Shown: positions 1 through 9,900 of the stretch, piece after piece
Layout of the letters: every line of letters begins with the position of its first letter
How positions within the stretch are numbered: the stretch's first letter is position 1
Assembly: GCA_022508985.1 (NCBI GenBank)
Contig: JAFLUA010000002.1
Coordinates: 186,001 to 250,000, forward strand
Direction of reading: 5' to 3'
Length of the DNA: 64,000 nucleotides
From: Muribaculaceae bacterium
GTDB taxonomy: Bacteria > Bacteroidota > Bacteroidia > Bacteroidales > Muribaculaceae
The notes under the pieces: model-generated
The model's database searches: none
Seen by the model: the letters and a program-made list of their open reading frames with translations, nothing else
What the model was told of the DNA's origin: nothing
Made by a program: the position numbers and the translations under genes

Positions 1-434
1 TCTTTCGTCGGCGGTATACAGTTTTGGTCGTTACAAGCAGAGAATAATATATTTCCAACGATGTCGAAGGCTTCGGCCGTTGCCGTAAACTTCTGGCGCA
101 GTGTAATCGAGCCTTCCCACCAACTGAGAGTGGCTTCAAACATTTCGTCGTACTCGCTGTGAGCGGCACGCTCGGGCACCAATGCACCCACAAGTTTGAC
201 GCCCTCAAGCTTAGAATACGATACCGACAAGGGCTCGGGACCAATTTCGGGATCAACATCCATCGAATAGACATGCCAACCGCCATCTATTGCAGCCTTA
301 AAGACAATCTCGCCACTATTGTCGCCTGTCATTTCAATTGCCGACGACCATTTAGCCGGTGTAAAAATCTGAGCCGCAGAGCTTACAACGCCTATAACTA
401 ACAATATCGTAAGATGCAATATGCGATTTACCAT
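1..434 (-). CDS. DsbD-like thiol:disulfide interchange protein, N-terminal part (cut by window edge)
   Basis: The reading frame opens at an ATG at 434 and runs off the left edge, giving the first 144 residues. It begins with a signal peptide (hydrophobic stretch at residues 5-20, then SAAQ), followed by a beta-rich domain. The motif CNDQNCIPPT near residue 133 resembles the redox cysteine pair of the DsbD alpha domain. In DsbD this periplasmic domain passes electrons from the membrane domain to periplasmic thioredoxin-like proteins. The membrane and thioredoxin domains would lie outside the window, so a stand-alone alpha-domain protein is possible. A TACCTTTGC promoter box lies about 34 bases upstream. 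The family assignment is from the motif and fold pattern only. Confidence 0.72.
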   Translation of the reverse strand, partial: MVNRILHLTILLVIGVVSSAAQIFTPAKWSSAIEMTGDNSGEIVFKAAIDGGWHVYSMDVDPEIGPEPLSVSYSKLEGVKLVGALVPERAAHSEYDEMFEATLSWWEGSITLRQKFTATAEAFDIVGNILFSACNDQNCIPPTK

Positions 435-467
435 AATCTTTTTCAACTATTTAATTAAATGATAATT

Positions 468-476
468 GCAAAGGTA
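468..476 (-). promoter_or_regulatory. -7 box for the DsbD-like gene
   Basis: TACCTTTGC on the minus strand matches the Bacteroidetes -7 consensus TAnnTTTG. No good TTTG box is seen at the usual -33 spacing, so this rests on one element. Confidence 0.4.
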
Positions 477-581
477 AAGAATTTTTTTCGCTTTTCTACG
501 CTATAGCTGAAAAAACGAGGGAAACAAGGCTGATGAAACGCGACGGAAAGGCAACATCGGTTGTTGCGGTCTCAAAGAAAT

Positions 582-1223
582 TTACACTCCAAACAAGAAG
601 CGAGAGCCGTTGTAGTGGAATGAGAGGACACCGGCAGCAGCGAGCCTTGCGATGAGCGCATCGGCTGTTGATTGGCTGAGATGAAGGGCGAGCGCTATCT
701 GGCGCTCATCGAGCAGCGATTTTTGAGATAGCAATGCCGTCAGCGCGAAGTGCCGTTCGTCGAGTGGTCCCATGAGATTGTCGGCTTCAATCTGCCACGC
801 CCGCACCATAAGCGGGTGCGCCGCGATATTTTCATCGGCGACACGGTAGTATGCTTTGAATTTTCCCTCGCCCTCGTCGACCATCACCGGGCGTTTTTTT
901 GCCTGTGGTATCTCGGCTATGATAACGTGCAGGCCCTCTACTTTATAAGCCTTGAAGTCGATTGTTTGCGATGGAGTGCAGTAGCGCTCGGCGGCCTGCT
1001 CCACAACGTAGACATCTTCTTCGTTACGGACGCCGGCTATTACGCCGTTATCCTTCACGCCGATTATGAGCCTTCCGCCCTTGTTGTTTGCAAATGCCGA
1101 TATTGAGCGTGCTATTTTTCGTGCATCGGATATTAGATACTTAAAATCTTGCCGGTCATGTTCGCCTTCGGCAACCAGCTGCCGAATGAACGCTGCGCCC
1201 CGTATGGCTTGAATGTCTTTCAC
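582..1223 (-). CDS. AlbA_2 (Schlafen AlbA-type) domain protein
   Basis: A 213-residue protein. Residues 19-56 carry the AlbA_2 signature (EGEHDRQDFKYLI, then SAFANNKGGRLIIGV), as in the putative DNA/RNA-binding domain of Schlafen-like regulators. The C-terminal third looks like a winged helix (two helices around LLDERQIALALHLSQSTADA, then a short beta hairpin to the end). This is consistent with a nucleic-acid-binding regulator, but the target is unknown. It starts 3 bases after the mtnN stop codon on the same strand, so the two are almost certainly co-transcribed. Whether it regulates mtnN or simply shares its transcript cannot be told from sequence. Confidence 0.8.
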   Translation of the reverse strand: MKDIQAIRGAAFIRQLVAEGEHDRQDFKYLISDARKIARSISAFANNKGGRLIIGVKDNGVIAGVRNEEDVYVVEQAAERYCTPSQTIDFKAYKVEGLHVIIAEIPQAKKRPVMVDEGEGKFKAYYRVADENIAAHPLMVRAWQIEADNLMGPLDERHFALTALLSQKSLLDERQIALALHLSQSTADALIARLAAAGVLSFHYNGSRFLFGV

Positions 1224-1226
1224 TTA

Positions 1227-1904
1227 TCAAAGCAGGTGTAATAGACGTTCCACTTCGGTGAATGTGCGTAGCGGCGCTTTAACCCAAAATTCGTCGTAAG
1301 CAGCCGCATTACCGCCGTCGCCGGGCGTGTCGCTTACAACTCTAATGCAAACAAAAGGTACGTTCTTTAGGTAGCACACATGTGCAATGGCGGCCGACTC
1401 CATGTCGACAGCTTTGGCATCGGGATATAGTGCGAGTATTCTCTTAAGGTCGGCCGGGTCGTCGACGAAAATATCGCCCGAAGCAATAAGTCCCTCTTTT
1501 ACATTGAGATTGCATCTCACGCTCTCGGGCAAAGGACAGAGAAAACGCGATGGGCACCCTACAGCCTGACCACGCACCGTGCCCGGGCCGCACCACACGT
1601 CGTGATATGCTATTTCGGTAGCGAGAACAACGTCAAGAACCCGCGCCGGGTCGTCGGTAGCACCTGTTCCGCCGGCCACACCGGTGTTTACAATGAGCGC
1701 CGGATGGAAATTTTCGATAAGAGTAAGGGTTCCGACGGCGGCATTAACTTTGCCGATACCACATTTACACGCTATCACCGAATGGTTTCCTATGGTGCCA
1801 CACTGAAATTCAAATCCATTGATGTTTATGGTCGACGGAGTGCCGATGAGAGGCATAAGGAGCGATAACTCCTTATCCATGGCCACTATAATACCGATTT
1901 TCAT
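1227..1904 (-). CDS. mtnN: 5'-methylthioadenosine/S-adenosylhomocysteine nucleosidase
   Basis: A 225-residue cytosolic nucleosidase that cleaves adenine from MTA and SAH, recycling by-products of SAM use. The family catalytic residues are visible: Glu12 in AMDKEL, the glutamate of VDMESAA near residue 170, and the aspartate of VVSDTPG near 195. The GIGKVNAA segment and the length fit the Pfs/MTAN family. Futalosine hydrolase is the main alternative because it shares this fold. The AlbA-type gene follows 3 bases downstream. The gene links to metK and the methionine genes further along, though it lies far from them. Confidence 0.85.
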   Translation of the reverse strand: MKIGIIVAMDKELSLLMPLIGTPSTININGFEFQCGTIGNHSVIACKCGIGKVNAAVGTLTLIENFHPALIVNTGVAGGTGATDDPARVLDVVLATEIAYHDVWCGPGTVRGQAVGCPSRFLCPLPESVRCNLNVKEGLIASGDIFVDDPADLKRILALYPDAKAVDMESAAIAHVCYLKNVPFVCIRVVSDTPGDGGNAAAYDEFWVKAPLRTFTEVERLLHLL

Positions 1905-1930
1905 TTGCGCTATTTATTATCAATAAAACA

Positions 1931-1966
1931 ACCGCCGGCCTGCCAACAGAGGGCTATACCGACGGT
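1931..1966 (-). terminator. Terminator after fabF
   Basis: An imperfect GC-rich hairpin (ACCGCCGGCCTGCC pairing with GGCTATACCGACGGT, with mismatches). Read on the minus strand it is followed by TTGTTTTATTG, as expected for termination just past the fabF stop codon. Confidence 0.5.
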
Positions 1967-1986
1967 CGTGTATGGCGTATGAGAAT

Positions 1987-3258
1987 TTATTTCGAGAATT
2001 TCTTAACGATTACCGTGGCGTTGTGGCCGCCAAAGCCGAAAGAGTTAGACAGAGCAGCACGCACGGTGCGTTTTTGCGCTTTATCGAACGTGAAATTGAG
2101 GTTGTAGTCGATTTCTTCGTCAACGTCTTCGGGGTCGTGGTTGATAGTCGGCGGCACGATATCTTCTTGCACAGCTTTGATTGAGAATAGTGCTTCGAGA
2201 GCGCCGGTTGCTCCGAGAAGGTGACCTGTCATTGACTTAGTCGACGAGATATTCAATTTATACGCGTCTTGTCCGAAAACCTCTTTAATTGCCTTCACTT
2301 CAGATATATCACCAACGGGTGTCGAAGTTCCGTGCACGTTGATGTAGTCGATGTCGGCAGGTTGCATACCGGCATCATCGAGAGCACTGCGCATAGCTAA
2401 AATAGCGCCGAGTCCTTCGGGGTGCGTTGCAGTAAGGTGGTGTGCATCGGCCGAAAGGCCACCGCCGGCAACTTCGCAATAAATTTTTGCGCCACGAGCC
2501 AGAGCGTGTTCGAGCTCTTCGAGCACGAGGACTGCCGAGCCTTCACCCATTACGAAGCCGTCGCGGCTCTTGCTAAAAGGCCGAGAGGCAGTCTGAGGGC
2601 TTTCGTTACGCGTAGAAAGAGCGTGCATAGCGTTAAAACCGCCCACGCCGGCTGGGAAGATAGCAGCTTCAGCACCGCCCGTAATCATAATGTCGGCTTT
2701 TCCGAGGCGTATCAAGTTGAAAGCGTCGATAATAGCATTGTTCGACGAAGCGCATGCCGATACGACGCCGTAGTTAGGGCCGTGATATCCATACTCCATC
2801 GAAATGTGTCCCGAAGCGATGTCGGCAATCATTTTCGGGATGAAGAAAGGATTGTATTTAGGACCTTTATCGGCATTAAGTGCGTAGTAACCGGCTTCTT
2901 CTTCAAAGGTGTGCAAGCCACCAATACCGGCGGCAACGATAACACCTACTCTATTTTTGTCGACAGCACCTTCAGGGCCGTTTTCCAAGTTGGCATCATT
3001 GACAGCTTGAGCGGCCGCCACCATTGCATACTGTGCGTACAAATCGAGCTGACGCGCTTTTTTACGGTCGAAATGCTCCTCGGGGTTAAAGTTTTTCACC
3101 TCGCAGGCAAACTTCGTTCTGAATAAAGAAGCGTCGAAGTGTGTTATAGGTCCGGCAGCGCTGACACCGGCTTTGGCGTTTTCCCATGTAGAGGCGACGT
3201 CGTTTCCGAGGGGCGAAATAGCCCCAAGACCGGTAACTACTACTCTTTTAAGTTCCAT
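1987..3258 (-). CDS. fabF: Beta-ketoacyl-ACP synthase II
   Basis: A 423-residue condensing enzyme of type II fatty acid synthesis that extends acyl-ACP with malonyl-ACP. The catalytic triad is visible: Cys169 in VSACASSN, His309 in NVHGTSTP and His346 in KSMTGHLLGATGA. The start at 3258 (MELKRVVVTGLG) was chosen over an upstream in-frame ATG at 3327. That extension would add 23 hydrophobic residues not seen in the family and would run into the acpP-fabF hairpin region. Its substrate carrier, acpP, lies directly upstream on the same strand, a common arrangement. Confidence 0.96.
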   Translation of the reverse strand: MELKRVVVTGLGAISPLGNDVASTWENAKAGVSAAGPITHFDASLFRTKFACEVKNFNPEEHFDRKKARQLDLYAQYAMVAAAQAVNDANLENGPEGAVDKNRVGVIVAAGIGGLHTFEEEAGYYALNADKGPKYNPFFIPKMIADIASGHISMEYGYHGPNYGVVSACASSNNAIIDAFNLIRLGKADIMITGGAEAAIFPAGVGGFNAMHALSTRNESPQTASRPFSKSRDGFVMGEGSAVLVLEELEHALARGAKIYCEVAGGGLSADAHHLTATHPEGLGAILAMRSALDDAGMQPADIDYINVHGTSTPVGDISEVKAIKEVFGQDAYKLNISSTKSMTGHLLGATGALEALFSIKAVQEDIVPPTINHDPEDVDEEIDYNLNFTFDKAQKRTVRAALSNSFGFGGHNATVIVKKFSK

Positions 3259-3336
3259 TTTAGGTTGCAGTGAAAAGTTTTGACAGAAAATACAGAAAGG
3301 TATTGGCAAAAAAAGCAAGAAAGACAAACAAACAAA

Positions 3337-3377
3337 ACCGCCGTTTTAATTTCCGAGAGGAAACATCCGCGGCGGCT
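3337..3377 (-). terminator. Hairpin terminator/attenuator between acpP and fabF
   Basis: On the minus strand CCGCCG and CGGCGG form a stem with a nested TTCC/GGAA pairing inside it. The stem is followed by a T-rich run (TTTTGTTTGTTTG). It lies between acpP and fabF and could release a short, abundant acpP transcript while letting some transcription through to fabF. Confidence 0.55.
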
Positions 3378-3403
3378 GTAAGTTGGTAGATTGTCTTAGT
3401 AAT

Positions 3404-3637
3404 TTACGCGTTAGCCTCTACGAAAGCAACAGCGTCGCCGACAGTTTTGATTTTTTCGGCTTCTTCGTCGGGAATTGTGATACCAAATTCTTTTTCGAAG
3501 TCCATAATCAACTCTACTGTATCGAGAGAGTCTGCACCGAGGTCGGTAATAAATGATGCTTGTTCAGTTACTTTTTCGGGCTCAACACCGAGTTTGTCAA
3601 CAACGATGTTTTTTACGCGATCTGCAATTTCTGACAT
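3404..3637 (-). CDS. acpP: Acyl carrier protein
   Basis: A 77-residue acidic protein with the 4'-phosphopantetheine attachment serine at residue 37 in [10 protein letters not shown]. It carries acyl intermediates for fatty acid and lipid synthesis. The start at 3637 ([10 protein letters not shown]) gives the normal ACP length. A longer in-frame ATG at 3775 would add 46 residues unlike any ACP. A TTACTTTGC box on the minus strand about 45 bases upstream resembles a Bacteroidetes -7 element. The gene is followed by a hairpin and then fabF. Confidence 0.96.
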   Translation of the reverse strand: MSEIADRVKNIVVDKLGVEPEKVTEQASFITDLGADSLDTVELIMDFEKEFGITIPDEEAEKIKTVGDAVAFVEANA

Positions 3638-3960
3638 AATTGTTAATATTTTGATTAATAATTTGGCATTTTTACGGTGCAAAGTAAGCAAAAAATACTC
3701 AAAAACGGAAATTTTTCTGCAATTAATTATGTTAGGAAAGCGACATGGTGAACAAACACACTGAAATACAATCAATTAGCATCTACTAGTAAAGGTGTGA
3801 AAATTTGTTAACACACCTTCTTCGCATACATTTATTTTATACCTCGGGCAAGCAGCGGCATTAATCGGTTCAGTGATAGAATTATATGCTAACTCTCACA
3901 CATATACACTGCTCGCATTAGCAATCATTAGCGGCTTATTATTAAATTTCAGAGACTGGA
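3638..3960. other. Intergenic region between divergent acpP and dnaX
   Basis: About 320 bases, largely AT-rich and without a convincing gene. Short ORFs here are only extensions or shadows of acpP. It should hold the acpP promoter on the minus strand (TTACTTTGC near 3680) and leads into the dnaX promoter on the plus strand. No structured RNA is obvious. Confidence 0.5.
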
Positions 3961-3994
3961 TTGCTGCCGATTGTATTTTTTTGCCTATCTTTGT
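3961..3994 (+). promoter_or_regulatory. dnaX promoter
   Basis: TATCTTTGT at 3986-3994 matches TAnnTTTG, with TTG at 3961-3963 some 22 bases upstream. It is placed about 40 bases before the dnaX start. Confidence 0.5.
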
Positions 3995-4035
3995 AGCATA
4001 AGGCGCGAGCACCACACCGCGTCGAATAAAAATAA

Positions 4036-5763
4036 ATGGAACAATACATCGTATCGGCACGCAAATACCGGCCATCGACGTTCGATAGTGTCGTTGGGCA
4101 GCAGGCACTTACGAGTACGCTAAAGAATGCTATCGTAACCGACCGCCTTGCCCACGCCTACTTGTTCTGTGGCTCACGTGGCGTTGGGAAAACGTCGTGT
4201 GCACGTATTTTTGCCAAGACAATCAACTGTACAAATCGCACATCGTCGGGCGAGGCCTGCAATGAATGCGATTCGTGCCGACAGTTTAACGAAAACCGCT
4301 CGATGAACATACTCGAGCTCGACGCCGCCTCCCACAATGGTGTAGACGAGATGAGAGCGTTAATCGAACAAGTGATGGTGCCGCCATCGATAGGTCGCTA
4401 TCGCGTGTTTATCATCGATGAGGTTCACATGCTGTCGACGCAGGCGTTCAATGCCTTTCTAAAAACCCTTGAGGAACCGCCATCGTATGTGGTGTTTATC
4501 CTTGCCACAACAGAGAAGCACAAGATTATACCCACAATTTTGTCGCGATGTCAGATCTATGACTTCAACCGCATCTCTATAAGCGACATGGTGAATCACC
4601 TACAGAAAGTGGCTCAACAAGAAGGGATAAGTGCCGAAGCGTCGGCCTTGAATCTTATAGCCCAAAAGGCCGACGGAGCTATGCGCGATGCCTTGTCGAT
4701 ATTCGACCAAGTGGCAGCATCCTCTCGTGGAAATATAACCTACGCCGCAACCATAGAGAACCTCAACCTCCTCGACAGCAGCTACTACACGCGCCTGCTC
4801 GAGGCTTTCGTTGCGCAAGATGTAGCCACTGCTCTCCTCATCTACAAGGAAATACGAAGCAAGGGCTTCGATTCGCAATTTTTCATCAACGGTCTCGGGC
4901 TCTATATGCGCGACTTAATGCTTGCGATGAGCCCAACGACAATGTGCCTGCTTGAGGCTCCCGACGATGAAAAACAGCGCATGGCCGAACAAGCATCGAA
5001 ATTGCACCCCACCTTCATATATAAGGCTATGGATTTGTGCAACGACGCAGACTTCAATTTCCGACAGGCAACGAACAAACAATTTTTAATAGAGTTGACG
5101 CTCATAAAACTGTGCCAACTGCTCAGCCCCTCGCCCGATGAAAGCGGAAGTGACGAGGGGCACCTAAAGCCGCTCGAAGATTATGCCAAATCGCCGATAG
5201 TGGCGCCGCAAACCACACCTGCGACAACATCGGAGCCACAAGTTCGCGAAGAGCTTCGACAGATAATACCAACTATTTCGAAACCGGCAAAGGTCGAGGA
5301 ACACGCCTCATATACCCCCGGCGGGTTTTCGTTGCGTAGTGCCAAGGTGCAACCCGAAGAAGCGACACCCGAGCCTGAAAAAGTTCAGACAGAGCAACGG
5401 TCGACTCCTTTTTCCGATGCAGATTTCAACAAAGCCTGGGATGCTGTTAAGCAAACATTCCCAAGCGAACCTATGCTCACAAGTATATTAGTAGCGGCCA
5501 TACCGAAGCGTGCTAAAGAAACGACATTCGGCATATCGGTTGCGAGCGATATTCAAGCTCAAGTATTAAATAAATTTTTACCTACAATAGTAAAACAACT
5601 ACAAGATAACCTCCTGAATGATTCACTTGCTATAGAAGTTGCAGTCTGTGAAGGCGACACCCCGCCATCGTTTTGGACCGAGCAACACGTCTTGGAGCAC
5701 ATTATAGCCAAATATCCCGATGTATCCGAGATGATAGCAAAATACAAGATGAGGCTCGTTTGA
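4036..5763 (+). CDS. dnaX: DNA polymerase III subunit gamma/tau
   Basis: A 575-residue clamp-loader ATPase of the replisome. It has Walker A at residues ~44-51 (GSRGVGKTS), a four-cysteine zinc module (CTN..C..CDSC) at ~63-80, Walker B with VFIIDEVHML at ~120-130, and the LEEPP and LATTEKHKIIPTILSRC segments typical of DnaX. The C-terminal 200 residues are a proline- and glutamate-rich linker followed by a small tau-like domain. A clear slippery heptamer with a downstream hairpin for gamma production was not recognised. The efflux adaptor gene starts only 7 bases after the stop, so read-through into it is likely. Confidence 0.96.
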   Translation: MEQYIVSARKYRPSTFDSVVGQQALTSTLKNAIVTDRLAHAYLFCGSRGVGKTSCARIFAKTINCTNRTSSGEACNECDSCRQFNENRSMNILELDAASHNGVDEMRALIEQVMVPPSIGRYRVFIIDEVHMLSTQAFNAFLKTLEEPPSYVVFILATTEKHKIIPTILSRCQIYDFNRISISDMVNHLQKVAQQEGISAEASALNLIAQKADGAMRDALSIFDQVAASSRGNITYAATIENLNLLDSSYYTRLLEAFVAQDVATALLIYKEIRSKGFDSQFFINGLGLYMRDLMLAMSPTTMCLLEAPDDEKQRMAEQASKLHPTFIYKAMDLCNDADFNFRQATNKQFLIELTLIKLCQLLSPSPDESGSDEGHLKPLEDYAKSPIVAPQTTPATTSEPQVREELRQIIPTISKPAKVEEHASYTPGGFSLRSAKVQPEEATPEPEKVQTEQRSTPFSDADFNKAWDAVKQTFPSEPMLTSILVAAIPKRAKETTFGISVASDIQAQVLNKFLPTIVKQLQDNLLNDSLAIEVAVCEGDTPPSFWTEQHVLEHIIAKYPDVSEMIAKYKMRLV

Positions 5764-5770
5764 TATTAAA

Positions 5771-6952
5771 ATGATAAAAATACCTTTTTATGATGAAATG
5801 CCGCGCGGGCGCAAGTATGCGATAGCCGGCAGCATTACAGCCGCGTTAGCAGCGGTGATTGTCTTTGCAATAATTTTACGACCAAAACCAGCCACGTCGC
5901 CCCTTCCGGTGGTGGAGATAGAGCCCGTCGGGACATCGGATGTAAATGTCTACAGCGAGTTTGTCGGTCACATCCGCGCACATCAGTTTGTTGAAATCCG
6001 CGCACGAGTTGAGGGATATCTCGAAAAAATGTTTTTTGAAGAAGGCACATATATCACTCGCGGGCAGCCTCTTTTTATCATCGACCGGAAAGTTTATAGT
6101 GCTAAAGTTGAGAAAGCGAAAGCACAACTGAATAAAGCCAAGGCTTATGCCTTAAAAGCCAAGCGCGACCTTGACCGCATACACCCTCTTTATGAGCAAA
6201 ATGCGGCGTCACAGCTCGACCTTGACAATGCCGAGGCCGCTTACGAAAGTGCCAAGGCCGAAGAATTAGTAGCCCAGGCCGACCTCACACAAGCAGAATT
6301 AACGCTAAGCTACACCACTGTTAGTAGCCCCATCTCCGGTTATATATCAGAGCGTAGTGCCGACATTGGCACTTTAGTAGGGCCATCAGGGAAATCGCTG
6401 TTAGCCACCGTTGTAAAAAGCGATACTGTGCTTGTCGACTTTTCGATGACCGCGCTCGATTATCTCAAGAGTAAAGACCGCAATGTCAACTTTGGGCATC
6501 GCGATGGCACTGGGCGTCCCGACTCGTATATCACAGTAACGCTCGCCGACGGCAGCACCTACCCCTATCGCGGAGTTGTCGACTTTGCCTCACCGCAGGT
6601 CGACCCTAATACCGGCACGTTCTCAGTGCGCGCCGAGATGCCAAATCCCGACAACATACTTCTACCCGGTGAATTCACTAAGGTAAAAGTGCTTATGGAT
6701 GTGAGAAACGATGCCATAAAGATACCCGGAAAAGCCATAGAAATCGAAAAAGGCGGAGCATATATCTACGTTGTAAGACCCGACAGCACAGTCGAGCGCC
6801 GTTTCGTAGAGACCGGGCCTGAATTGGGCAATGATATTATAATTGAGCGCGGGCTCGCTGCCGGTGAAGATATTGTGGTGGAAGGATATCACAAGCTTCA
6901 CCACGGCATGAAAGTTAGACCGACAATAGCACAACGAGACACAATAGGATAA
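5771..6952 (+). CDS. RND efflux periplasmic adaptor (HlyD/AcrA family)
   Basis: A 393-residue membrane-fusion protein that joins the inner-membrane RND pump to the outer-membrane channel. A single N-terminal membrane segment at ~17-36 is followed by the barrel-sandwich hybrid (VEGYLEKMFFEEGTYITRGQPLF), an alpha-helical hairpin at ~100-160 rich in Ala, Lys and Glu, and the second half-lipoyl segment (TVSSPISGYISERSADIGTLV). The membrane-proximal domain is C-terminal. There is no lipobox, so it is anchored by the transmembrane helix. It is the first gene of a three-gene pump operon, 3 bases before the permease. Confidence 0.93.
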   Translation: MIKIPFYDEMPRGRKYAIAGSITAALAAVIVFAIILRPKPATSPLPVVEIEPVGTSDVNVYSEFVGHIRAHQFVEIRARVEGYLEKMFFEEGTYITRGQPLFIIDRKVYSAKVEKAKAQLNKAKAYALKAKRDLDRIHPLYEQNAASQLDLDNAEAAYESAKAEELVAQADLTQAELTLSYTTVSSPISGYISERSADIGTLVGPSGKSLLATVVKSDTVLVDFSMTALDYLKSKDRNVNFGHRDGTGRPDSYITVTLADGSTYPYRGVVDFASPQVDPNTGTFSVRAEMPNPDNILLPGEFTKVKVLMDVRNDAIKIPGKAIEIEKGGAYIYVVRPDSTVERRFVETGPELGNDIIIERGLAAGEDIVVEGYHKLHHGMKVRPTIAQRDTIG

Positions 6953-6955
6953 CTT

Positions 6956-9900
6956 ATGAAGAAGAATTTTTTTCTTGAGCATCCGGTGTTTTCGATAGTA
7001 ATTTCGATAGTCATCGTGATACTTGGCAGCATAGGATTATTTATGTTGCCTATCGACCAATATCCACGTATTGTGCCGCCCGTTGTACGCATATCGGCCA
7101 CATATCCCGGCGCCGACGCCATGACTGTTACACAAGCCGTAGCCACGCCTATAGAACAAGAACTTAATGGCACGCCCGGAATGATATATATGACATCGTC
7201 GAGCTCAAATTCGGGAGGGTTCTCGGCACTCGTAACATTTGATATTGATGTTGACCCCGAATTGGCAGCCGTAGATATACAAAATCGTGTAAAAAAAGCC
7301 GAGTCGCGACTTCCGGCCGAAGTCGTACAGAACGGCATCGGCGTGGAAAAAGAGACGGCCAATAAGCTTATGACAATAACGCTGTTGTCGTCAGACCCCA
7401 AATTCGATGAGATATACCTTTCCAATTATGCAACCCTTAACGTTCTCGACCTGCTAAGACGAGTGCCTGGTGTTGGTTCTATCCGAAATGTTGGTGGCCG
7501 TTATTACGCAATGCAGATAAATGTATATCCCGATAAATTGGCCGATCTGGGCCTCACCGTGCAAGATATACAGAGTGCCCTCAAAGACCAGAACCGCGAA
7601 TCGGCGGCGGGAGTATTGGGCCAAGCTCCGATGAATGGTGTCGACGTAACGGTTCCTATTATTGCCCGCGGACGACTATCGTCGGTAAGCGAATTTGAAG
7701 ACATAGTGTTACGTGCCGGCTCAAACGGGTCGATAATACGCTTAAAGGACGTTGCTCGCATAACGCTCGATGCCTCGAGTTATACCACCGAAAGCGGTAT
7801 AAACGGCAGCAATGCGGCCGTCCTCGAAATTAATATGCTGCCGGGCTCAAACGCTATCGAGGTGGCCGAACAGGTAAAGCGAACCATGGATGAAATCAGT
7901 CGCTCTTTTCCCGAAGGCCTGTCATACAACATTCCATTCGACATGACGAGCTATATCTCGGAGTCGATACATCATGTCTACCGCACCTTTTTCGAGGCGC
8001 TTTTACTTGTCATCCTCGTAGTGTTTTTGTCGCTACAGAACTGGCGCGCAACACTCATTCCCATTATTGCCGTACCAATATCGTTGATAGGCACTTTCGG
8101 CATAATGCTGATTTTCGGATTCTCATTAAATATGCTCACTCTTTTGGGCCTCATCTTAGCCATTGGCATTGTGGTCGACGACGCTATAGTTGTGGTTGAG
8201 AATGTCGACCGCATAATGGCTAAAGAGGGATTCGATTCAAAAGAGGCGACACGCCGTGCCATGGACGGCCTCGGCAGCGCGCTGATAGCGATGTCGCTTG
8301 TGCTATGTGCCGTATTTGTTCCCGTAAGTTTTTTACCCGGAATCACGGGGCAATTATATCGCCAATTCACGATAACGATAGCGGTATCGGTGATAATATC
8401 TACCGTCGTAGCGCTTACCTTATCGCCGGTAATGTGTTCTCTGCTTCTACGTCCGCAGCGAGAACGAAAAAATAAGTTTTTCCGACAGATAAACTATTGG
8501 CTCGCTCGTGGCAACAGGGTATACTGCAAAATGATAGGCCGTTCTCTACAAAATCCACGACGAGTACTTGCGTCGTTCGGCCTTGCTCTTGTCATAATTT
8601 ATATCTGCAATGCATTGTTGCCTACGAGTTTTATGTCGCCGGAGGATCAAGGCTATTTCACCGTAGAGCTTGAACTCCCCGAAGGAGCCACGATAGAGCG
8701 AACACGTGCCGTTACCGAACGAGCAATCACGTTCCTACAGTCCGACCCCGATGTTGAATATGTGCTAAACGTAACCGGCTCATCGCCCCGAAGTGGTGCC
8801 AATCAAGCCCATTCAACACTTACCGTTATGCTAAAAGCGGCAGATAAACGCGGTAAAAACTCACTGGCAGAGTTGCGCGAGCGCATAGCAGCTGAAATTG
8901 CCGAGTACCCCGAGGCTAAGGTCTATTTCTTTACCCCGGCCATTATCCCCGGTCTTGGCACATCGGGCGGTTTTGAGATGGTATTGGAAGCCCGAGGCGA
9001 TGCGACTTACGACGACCTCAAAAGCGCAGTTGACACGCTCAGATATTATGCCGGACTTAGCAAAGAATTTACGGGGTTGTCTACATCTTTGCAAAAAGAT
9101 ATCCCGCAACTGTTTTTTGATGTCGACCGCGACCAAGCAAAATTGCAGGGCGTGCCTATGAGCGATATCTTTTCGACGATGAAATCTTTTACAGGATCGG
9201 TATATGTAAACGATTTCAATATGTTTAATCGTATATATAGGGTCTACATTCAGGCAGAAGCCGGCTACAGGGCCAATCGCGACAATCTAAATCTGTTTTC
9301 GGTGAGAGGTCGCAATGGTGCAATGGTGCCGATAACATCGCTTGGGACAAGCCATTACACAGCCGGCCCCGGCACCGTTAAGCGCTTCAACATGTTTAAC
9401 TCGGCAACAATATCGGGAGAAGCGGCTCGCGGCTATTCTACGGGGCAGGCGATGAGCCGTCTCGAAGAAATAGCATCGAAACATCTCCCGGCCAACATAG
9501 GTGTTGAATGGTCGGGGCTGTCATACCAGCAAAAACATAACGGAGGCAACACCGGCATGGTTTTGGCCTTGGCATTCTTATTCGTATTTCTATTTCTTGC
9601 CGCACTATACGAGAGTTGGACTGTGCCACTCGCCGTGATTTTATCATTGCCTATAGCGGGAGTGGGAGCATATCTTGGCATTGCATTATGCAGGCTTGAA
9701 AACAATATATACTTTCAAATAGGACTCGTAATGCTTGTCGGTCTTGTTGCAAAAAATGCTATCTTAATAGTAGAATTTGCCAAAGAGGAGGTTGAGAAAG
9801 GCTCTGATGCCGTATCTTCGGCACTTACGGCGGCGCGACTCCGTTTTCGCCCTATTGTAATGACGTCGCTGGCTTTTATCCTCGGACTTCTGCCTCTCGT

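Noticed and set aside
3259..3327. Upstream in-frame ATG for fabF giving a hydrophobic 23-residue extension
   Set aside because: The residues are not found in the family, and the start falls in the acpP-fabF hairpin region.
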